From NCBI GenBank assembly GCA_027577415.1, contig JANBQS010000237.1, forward strand, positions 1 through 25,016: a stretch of DNA of 25,016 nt, written 5' to 3'. The position numbers and the translations under genes are program-made. Every line of letters begins with the position of its first letter. Positions within the stretch are counted from its first letter, which is position 1. Below are positions 16,262-22,782 of this stretch, piece after piece. The notes below the pieces were generated by a model. That model saw only the letters and a program-made list of their open reading frames with translations, was not told the DNA's origin and did no database searches. This DNA comes from Coemansia sp. RSA 922 (Eukaryota; Kickxellomycota; Kickxellomycetes; Kickxellales; Kickxellaceae).

Positions 16262-19200
16262 ATGCCTTCCTCGCCAGCGTTTGCGCACAATGGCCGCTTT
16301 AGCAGCGACAGCACGGCGCTGCACACTCCGTCACAGATTTCTCACGATGGCGCTAGCATACATGGCGACACTGTCCCCGAGGAGACGGAGACTATTCTAA
16401 GCGTCTCTGGCATGACCTGTGCCTCGTGTGTAAATGGAATTGAGCGACATATCTCTAGCTTGGACGGAGTATCCAGCATCAAGGTCGACCTGATGACGGC
16501 TCAAGCAACCATCTGCCACGCTGGCCAGCTTGTGACAACCGATATGCTGCGCGCCGCGATCGAGGAAATGGGGTTTGACGCTTCGGTACTATCCAGCGCC
16601 ACTCGCCGTAACCAAAGCTCGCATGCGGCCAACAGTGCGGCGCTTATCTCGGGTGAACAGCCAGTGGACTCTTGGTTCAATGTAGAGGGCATGACGTGTG
16701 GCTCATGCGTGGCTACGCTTACTGCTCTTCTAACCGAACTTCCTGGCGTAATCAGTGCCGACGTCCAGTTGCTGACCGCGCAGGCCATGGTCAAGCACCG
16801 ACCTCGCGATATTGGCGTCCGCGAGATTGCCGATGCCCTAAGTAGTGCCGGTTATCCGACCTCGCCGCTGAACACGGGCCCTGACGCGAATGGCGAATTT
16901 GCGAAAGACCCGTCGGCAATGGCCCTGCAGAACCTCCAGAAGCACCGCAAAAAGGCAGCGGTTCGGTTTGCCTGGTCCCTGCTGTTCTCGATACCTATGC
17001 TGATCATATCCATGATTATTGACATGGCGCTGCCTAGGTCTAATCCGACGGCCCAGGCCTTTCATCGCAAGGTTTTCCAGCACTACTCGGTCTCTGTCAT
17101 ATGCATCTTCTTTATTGCTACTGCGGCGCAAATAATACTGGGCGCGTATTTCTACAAGCACGCGTTCAAGTCGTTGTTCAGAGCCAAGACAGCCAACATG
17201 GACGTGCTCATCGCTTTGGGTACCACCGCCGCCTACGTCGGTTCTATTATCAGCGTGACGATGCAAAAGGGCGATGGCGAGCAGTTTTTCGAGACTGCTG
17301 TATTCCTAATGACCTTTGTCTTGCTCGGACGCTGGCTCGAGGCCATTGCCAAGGGCCGTACAGTGAGCGCCGTCGAGGCCCTTGTAAAAATGCAGCCCGA
17401 TGAAGCCCTCTTGGTGCGCGTGCAGCCTGATCAGGCAGCGCCGATATTGGAGTCGATCAACACGCGACAGATCCAGCTCGGTGACTTGTTGCAGGTCAAC
17501 AATGGCATGCGCGTGCCTTGCGACGGCGTGATTACTCGTGGCCAAACCGACATTGACGAATCACTGTTGACGGGCGAGTCAGTTCCGGTGGTAAAGTCCG
17601 AAGGCTCGGCTGTCACCGGCGGCACGCTCAACATCTCGCAGAGTATCCAAATGCGCGCGACCGCCATCAACGAGTCGTCTACTCTATCGCGTATTGTCAG
17701 GCTTGTGCGTGAGGCACAGTCCAGCAAGCCGCATATCCAGGAAGTGGCTGACCGAGTTGCCTCGCGCTTTGTGCCGTTTGTCATCCTGGCCTCCGTAGTT
17801 GTGCTTATCGCCTGGATTGCTGCCGGAGCTGCTGGTCGTGTCAAGCGGGAGTGGTTGGACTCCAAGCAAGCAATGGGCGGCTTTGGTGGCAATAGTGGTA
17901 TGGACGGCGAGGAGCACGGTCGAGAGCCCATGGCGTATGGTATATTTGCCTTGCTCAACGCCGTTAGCGTCTTGGTCATCGCTTGCCCTTGTGCATTGGG
18001 TCTCGCTGCGCCCACGGCTATCATGGTCGGCACAGGCATGGCAGCTCGCTTTGGTATTCTGGTCAAGGGTGGAGGCGCGACTATGGAGGCTGCTAGCAAG
18101 ATCGACGTCGTTGCCTTTGACAAGACAGGCACTCTGACCATGGGCAAGCCAGCGGTTGTCGACAGCTATATGGACGAATCGCTAGACGCGCGGTCTGCTG
18201 GGTTCTCGGCATGGCTCAACGCCAGTATTCAAGAGCTCGAATCTCAAAGCAGTCATCCGCTGGCAGCTGCCATCTGTGCCTATATTCGCGAGCACCGCCA
18301 GGCCGACACCGCCTTGTCACCTCAGCTGTTGGAGCATAAGGAGATGCCTGGCCGCGGCATGCAAGCGACGGTACTAGTCCCAGCCGAGTTTGTCACTGCG
18401 CTTGGGTGGCCCGCAACGGCCACTTCTGCTCGAATTCTGGTAGGCAAGGACTCGTGGGTCAAGGACGAGGGCTGCGCCATGCCGACTCCGTTGGAGATGC
18501 GGTCCAGGTGGTCCGACAACGGGTATACGCCGGTTGCAGTGGCGCTGGTCCCCATTGCACCGACACTATCTGGCAGCGTTGTTGCAGCATTTGCGCTTGC
18601 CGACCAGGTGCGGCCCGAGGCTCGCGATGTAGTCAGCAAGCTCAAGCAGCGTGGTATCGAGGTGTGGATGATTTCCGGCGACCACCCAGCTGCCGCCAAC
18701 GCCATAGCCCGAGAACTAGGAATCGACCACGTAATGGCCGGCGTGCTTCCCGAGCAAAAATCCGAAGTCGTTCGCTCCTTGCAGCAGCGCGGCAAGAGCA
18801 GCACTTCTGACTTGCAGTTGATGGTGCCGGGTCATGCCGATAATACTATGGTAAACTCGCCGGACTTTGGTAAGCGCCCCGCCACTCTCGCCGACATTTC
18901 AGCCGAGCCGCTAGGCAGCAGGATGACCAGATGGATACCGCGTTTTGGGCGCTCCTCGGCCTCAAAGACCAAGTACCACCCATATGCCAAAGTAGCCATG
19001 GTCGGCGACGGTGTCAATGATGCGCCTGCTTTAGCGCAGGCTGATGTCGGTATTGCCGTGGGCTCTGGCACAGCTGCGGCAATGGAGACTGCTCCTGCGC
19101 TGCTTATGCGTCCATCGCTGTACTCGCTGCTCACTTTCCTCGATCTGTCGCGCACAGTGTTTAGGCGTGTCAAGCTCAACTTTGTGTGGGCATCCATGTA

Positions 19201-19357
19201 CAATATCGTGTGTATCCCTATTGCCGCAGGCATCCTGTACCCTGCTGTTGACCGCGGTCTGCCGCCTGTCATCGCTGGACTGCTTATGATCGCTAGTAGC
19301 TTGACTGTAATGGTAAGCAGCTTGTCGTTGAAGCTGTACCGCGAGCGCAAGTACTAA
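16262..19357 (+). CDS. CCC2: Copper-transporting P1B-type ATPase (Ccc2/ATP7-like)
   Basis: A 1031-aa pump moving Cu(I) from the cytosol into the trans-Golgi lumen to load secreted cuproenzymes. Two N-terminal copper-binding HMA domains carry GMTCASC (residues 50-56) and GMTCGSC (143-149). Eight membrane segments follow. TGES (437-440) is the actuator loop, CPC (575-577) the membrane copper site, DKTGT (Asp620 phosphorylated) the P-domain, SHP (664-666) in the N-domain, and GDGVNDAP begins at 915. The last two membrane helices have the YN and MxxSS copper motifs. Yeast Ccc2 also has two HMA domains and about 1000 residues. Oddity: about 65 Ser/basic-rich residues (843-909) separate EQKSEVVRSLQ from KVAMVGDG, where relatives have only a short linker. 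No intron signals of usual length explain this. The start is the first ATG in the frame; the frame continues upstream without ATG. Confidence 0.95.
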   Translation: MPSSPAFAHNGRFSSDSTALHTPSQISHDGASIHGDTVPEETETILSVSGMTCASCVNGIERHISSLDGVSSIKVDLMTAQATICHAGQLVTTDMLRAAIEEMGFDASVLSSATRRNQSSHAANSAALISGEQPVDSWFNVEGMTCGSCVATLTALLTELPGVISADVQLLTAQAMVKHRPRDIGVREIADALSSAGYPTSPLNTGPDANGEFAKDPSAMALQNLQKHRKKAAVRFAWSLLFSIPMLIISMIIDMALPRSNPTAQAFHRKVFQHYSVSVICIFFIATAAQIILGAYFYKHAFKSLFRAKTANMDVLIALGTTAAYVGSIISVTMQKGDGEQFFETAVFLMTFVLLGRWLEAIAKGRTVSAVEALVKMQPDEALLVRVQPDQAAPILESINTRQIQLGDLLQVNNGMRVPCDGVITRGQTDIDESLLTGESVPVVKSEGSAVTGGTLNISQSIQMRATAINESSTLSRIVRLVREAQSSKPHIQEVADRVASRFVPFVILASVVVLIAWIAAGAAGRVKREWLDSKQAMGGFGGNSGMDGEEHGREPMAYGIFALLNAVSVLVIACPCALGLAAPTAIMVGTGMAARFGILVKGGGATMEAASKIDVVAFDKTGTLTMGKPAVVDSYMDESLDARSAGFSAWLNASIQELESQSSHPLAAAICAYIREHRQADTALSPQLLEHKEMPGRGMQATVLVPAEFVTALGWPATATSARILVGKDSWVKDEGCAMPTPLEMRSRWSDNGYTPVAVALVPIAPTLSGSVVAAFALADQVRPEARDVVSKLKQRGIEVWMISGDHPAAANAIARELGIDHVMAGVLPEQKSEVVRSLQQRGKSSTSDLQLMVPGHADNTMVNSPDFGKRPATLADISAEPLGSRMTRWIPRFGRSSASKTKYHPYAKVAMVGDGVNDAPALAQADVGIAVGSGTAAAMETAPALLMRPSLYSLLTFLDLSRTVFRRVKLNFVWASMYNIVCIPIAAGILYPAVDRGLPPVIAGLLMIASSLTVMVSSLSLKLYRERKY

Positions 19358-19471
19358 GTATCTCTACCATTTGTTAGCAATATCACTTTTATATCACAAA
19401 TTTAATTGTAAGACTAGTGAATTATATTCTAAAGAGCATGTAAGAACAAACCATCTAGTTGGAATAGTGTC
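19358..19471. other. Short AT-rich region between copper ATPase and methyltransferase relic
   Basis: It carries the 3' UTR of the ATPase. Reverse-strand translation shows no continuation of the methyltransferase (no NPPY-like segment), which sets the truncation point of that relic. Confidence 0.5.
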
Positions 19472-20228
19472 TTACGCGATATTGAGGTCATTATGTTGTT
19501 GAAAATCTACTTTGCGGAAGTGTATGTGGTTACTCAGTAGCATTTGGTTGTAAGCCATTTTATCCATTGTTAATTCCAGAGAATCGTCGGGCATGTCCAC
19601 GCCCAAGATTCGCGCTGAGTTGTCAGTCAGCTCGCAACCCAGTCCCTGAGCAACACATCCTGAACCCATACACGCTTTAAGTATGTTCAATGGCCTGTGA
19701 AGCTCCCAAGCCCTGCTGAAACAGCATATCTATTACATTTTCGGTATGTATGTGTATGAGCTCAGCTAGTCACAATATGCACTCTTCGGTCTCCCATCGC
19801 GGAATCAGCACTGGTGGTTGCACTATGATGTTTGTCTTGCCGAATTGCTGTTCACCGATAATATACCGCAGTGGTTTATGTCATTCAGTGCGGTCGGATA
19901 TAGCCTGTCGTAGCCAGGTATGCTGTACTGAGCTAAGCCGCTCGCTGTCTCATTTAATTTCATCTCCCGTCCGCGCTGGTTGCTCCCGCCATAGTCTCGC
20001 GCCATTGTGCTCTGTATTTTGCGCTGTCTTATGCTGCTGGATGCCAACTCAATCTCCTATCTCTTCACAAGTGTGCTCTAACAGCCATCGCAACTGCTGT
20101 TCTCCTAGACTCTTGGACAGTTTGTGTAGCTGAGAAAGCAGCATGCTACTCTCAGACAGCGTGGCAAATGAGATAGACACCAAGGTAGAGAGTAAACTGG
20201 ATGAATTGCTACTTGATGACCTGTCCAT
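19472..20228 (-). pseudogene. Decayed HemK/PrmC-type protein glutamine methyltransferase (MTQ1-like)
   Basis: Reading the minus strand in one frame from an ATG at 20228 gives an N-terminal helical part (ending LLEHTCEEIGD), then TGA stops at 20051-20049, 19952-19950, 19883-19881 and 19772-19770. Between these lies KPLRYIIGEQQFG...VQPPVLIPRWETEE (19877-19785), the linker and substrate-side signature of HemK/PrmC enzymes, which methylate the GGQ glutamine of release factors. After a frameshift near 19690-19715 the remains of the S-adenosylmethionine motif follow (LKACMGSGC, expected D-x-x-T-G-S-G-C), then the ARILGVDMPDDSLELT strand. The chain ends at 19472 before any NPPY catalytic motif. Four stops, a frameshift, a damaged motif I and the missing catalytic motif make it non-functional. 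MTQ1 (mitochondrial) fits better than MTQ2 because of the N-terminal domain. Confidence 0.85.
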
Positions 20229-21559
20229 GAACTTTTATTTGAAATAAACAGCAGCGCATTGAATCATTTTTAGACTTTTTCTACTACACTTATCATTGCC
20301 ATGGTCAGATAGCGGTGACTTGGTATGTAAAGTGGCAGACGAGACCAGGGCAATCCAAGCGTTAAAGACACTAGTTGTGGCAATAGTAATAAAATTGACA
20401 GCGTGTGGCAAGCTCTGCAAAATATTATACCCAAGACACGTGGCACAGACTTGGCCAATAGCCTGTTAAATAGGTTGTGGCTCCTATACTTTAAATACCC
20501 CCCGCGAAACAAGCCTTTCGTAAGAGGCCAAGGTAGTCCAAATCGGACACATATGTGCATAGCGGGTGATGTACAATACTGGTTGGCCCCTTACCCTGCT
20601 GGCGGGGGTTCGATTCTCGAAGCCTCAAAAAAAAAATCCCGCGGTCAGTGTGTACCGAACACCCACAGAGTGATTTAAAAAGTGATGATGAATGCCACGA
20701 CCAAACCCCCCAAACCCCCCAAAAAACAACACTGGAGTTGTATATTTTTTTTAACATTTTTTTTGGTAATTTAACACTGCGGTTGTTGTCTGTGTAACTA
20801 CCACCACTCTCCCATTGCAGCGATGACGAGCATTCTCTGTCAACAACCAGCATATGCAGGTGTTGTGTGGACTACCATGTGTAAAAGCATGCAAAAGTTA
20901 TCACAAAGGGCGCTACACACACTTACGGCTATTGAAGAAAGCAACGTTGGGCTATTTAAACAAAGTAGACCTATGGCTTGTTAATATCTAATGTGGAGAT
21001 GACCTGTCCATAGCTTTGACAAATGTAACACTGGAGGATATGATATGAGATTATCAGCGTATGAGGATTGTCATCTGGATAACGCCTTATTTCGAGACTT
21101 TGGAAAATCATGCCCTAGCCGACTATGAGCAAGTAATGACACTATGAGACAAGACAGCTGGTAAGGCATGAACCAAAATGCCAAACATTGGTGTGACAGA
21201 GTATGATAAACTACCACTAGCACTTTCTCAAACGGTTTATTAACAACATTTTGCCTATGCGGAAATGATCCGTTTCGCAAAAAGATTCATAGCAGCATGG
21301 TTTATATTTACCTAGTTTAAAAAGGACAACACAACGACATACATTTCCACCTGTCCATTGGAAAAGACAGCAAGTTGCATACTCGGAAAGATCCAATTCA
21401 GAAACTAAAAAAAAAAAAATTAATATCGTATCTTATTGCGTACTCTTTGTGCCAAAGAGTCACATTTTCTTGCTTCCGGCTGCTCATTAAAAAAATTGGA
21501 TGTTCAACATTCGTCGCCCCGCCCATCCTCACAGCAAGAAGAGAAGCCCCCTTCCCTGC
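20229..21559. other. Gene-poor AT-rich intergenic region
   Basis: I recognise no intact gene in these 1.3 kb. Open frames of 60-120 codons exist on the minus strand, but their composition and lack of motifs make them unconvincing. Contents seen: a tRNA-like B box with adjacent A-run (20555-20640), a CCCCCCAAACCCCCCAAAA tract (20705-20724), T-runs at 20745-20765, and a pyrimidine-rich CATTGCAG at 20812-20819 that could pass as a stray acceptor. Together with the neighbouring methyltransferase relic this looks like decaying sequence. Confidence 0.5.
20555..20640 (+). repeat. tRNA-like remnant or tRNA-derived SINE head
   Basis: GGGGTTCGATTCTCG at 20605-20619 matches an internal RNA polymerase III B box and T-loop. 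Upstream, TAGCGGGTGATG or ACTGGTTGGC may be degenerate A-box remnants. An A10 run follows (20628-20637), as in a retroposed SINE. The T-stem pairs poorly, the anticodon arm cannot be folded properly and no acceptor stem is found, so it is not an intact tRNA. Confidence 0.3.
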
Positions 21560-21567
21560 TATATAAA
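21560..21567 (+). promoter_or_regulatory. TATA box of the 152-aa orphan gene
   Basis: TATATAAA in CCCTGCTATATAAACCAAG, 107 bp before the start codon at 21674. It is followed by a pyrimidine-rich CTCTCTTTCACTTCC region suited to transcription initiation near 21590-21610. It is one of the two best TATA boxes in the window. Confidence 0.65.
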
Positions 21568-21673
21568 CCAAGCAACCGCTGCCCTCTCTTTCACTTCCAA
21601 GACGACATCCACACATATTTTCCCTACCAAATATTTCTACTGATTAACTGTTGCTACAAATAGTACTTTCAAG

Positions 21674-22132
21674 ATGGTTAATTGTTATTCTGTTAAGCTC
21701 GAGGACAATAAGGTCACAATTGATCGTGGTGATTACATGTCGATCGAAAATGTTGAAAGGAACTTCAATGATGCATCGGTGAATGACAGGGAATTTGATG
21801 GCAAGACCCTCGTAGTCATTCAGGAGACTGTGTTTGTACCCCTTAAAAAGTGTATTGGTGAGCTTGATGAGACAAATAATGACATCAATATGTTTTATAT
21901 TGTTGAAAGTGCTGATCAAGATGCACTCAAAGGTTACGCTGAGCGTATTGGACATGAGCAGTTTTTCAAGGAGGTTGTAGATTCGGCTAATGCTTATTTC
22001 AAAAAGGCAAGCTGTCATTTGCCCAATGGGTTGACATATTATAATGGCTGCAATCAACTGTTCATTGGAGCAACTCTATTGATGGCTTTGTCAATGGTAG
22101 CTGATCAGCCATTAGCCCAATTTAACATGTAA
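21674..22132 (+). CDS. Orphan 152-aa protein
   Basis: I do not recognise this protein. It is intronless and acidic to neutral, with no signal peptide. It starts MVNCYSVKLEDNKVTIDRGD in the context CAAGATGG. Residues 1-110 look like a small globular domain with alternating strands and helices, and the C-terminus has a moderately hydrophobic stretch (FIGATLLMALSMVAD) that is too polar around it for a confident membrane segment. Codons are AT-rich, unlike the GC-rich ATPase and CHY genes on either side, but like the F-box/LRR pair. A real gene is supported by the TATA box at the right distance, a compact leader without ATG, and a translation with normal amino-acid composition. It converges on the CHY gene, 304 bp between stops. 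A lineage-specific gene or a fast-diverging member of a known family are both possible. Confidence 0.72.
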   Translation: MVNCYSVKLEDNKVTIDRGDYMSIENVERNFNDASVNDREFDGKTLVVIQETVFVPLKKCIGELDETNNDINMFYIVESADQDALKGYAERIGHEQFFKEVVDSANAYFKKASCHLPNGLTYYNGCNQLFIGATLLMALSMVADQPLAQFNM

Positions 22133-22436
22133 GGTTTTTTTGGTGTGGTTTTCCTTCTTTGCATTTAATAATAATTCAATATATATTCATCATAGCTTTA
22201 GAGTATCACTCCAACATGTGCGCATGGTTTATGCCCAATTTAAGTAATCGCTGACAGATACTGGTTACTTGTCTCCGATGTTCCTTTTTAAAAAAATGGA
22301 AGTGGAAGGAAATTTCATAGTCTGGCAAAAAAAATTCCACAAGCATTGCACTACAAAAAAAAAAAAAAAAGTCAAATAGGAAGTTATTGTCAGAAATCTC
22401 CACATAAAAAAAAACTTTCAAAGCGTTTCCTAGTTT
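22133..22436. other. Convergent 3' region with homopolymer tracts
   Basis: It separates the stop codons of two converging genes. It is very AT-rich, with an A16 run near 22353-22368 and further A-runs at 22327-22333 and 22406-22413. These are T-runs on the strand of the CHY gene and could help end its transcription. No gene is seen. Confidence 0.5.
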
Positions 22437-22782
22437 TTACTTCTTGGGCGTAGTGACGTTCTTTACAGCAACGGTCTTGCCAAGCCCCTGGAACTTGCGC
22501 GTATCCTTGCGACTCATCCTGGTGCGATCACGAACGCCAGTTCCGCCTTGCCAGAACGCATGGTTGCCATCGACTCTTTTGATAACCTGCGCTCCACAAC
22601 TGATGCAAAGCCCTGAGTGCTCAGCCTTGGATATACGCTGCTCCTTGGAGCAGTGACCACAGAGCATGATCTGCGCGTACTCATGCTCGTGGTCCTCCTT
22701 CTCGTCGTGGCAAGTGACACAGGGGAATGTTTTGCCACAGCAAGGAAAGCGCAACCACCGAGTACTCTTGCGGAAATGCTTG
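22437..22782 (-). other. CHY-type zinc finger and basic tail coding segment
   Basis: This end of the gene contains the best-conserved module: CKH, CCGK, CVTCHDEKEDHEHEY, CGHCSKEQ and CISCG give the full set of Cys/His ligands for three zinc ions known in CHY fingers. It is followed by a lysine/arginine-rich tail (RDRTRMSRKDTRKF). Confidence 0.85.

Noticed and set aside
17431..18147. 238-codon minus-strand frame opposite the copper ATPase
   Set aside because: Shadow of GC-rich codons; the ATPase motifs on the plus strand are decisive.
18850..18902. Possible intron inside the ATPase P-domain insertion
   Set aside because: The candidates (53 nt or 33 nt) are shorter than other introns here, and would remove only part of the insertion.
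20143..20247. Plus-strand 34-codon frame with an acidic helix-like peptide
   Set aside because: It lies opposite the N-terminal part of the methyltransferase relic, which explains the codon-like pattern better.
20700..20725. CCCCCCAAA repeats as an interstitial telomere
   Set aside because: Only about two imperfect units, not matching the usual fungal TTAGGG repeat.
20491..20853. 120-codon minus-strand frame
   Set aside because: It runs through the tRNA-like remnant, A-runs and C-runs, and its translation shows repeated simple motifs and no domain.
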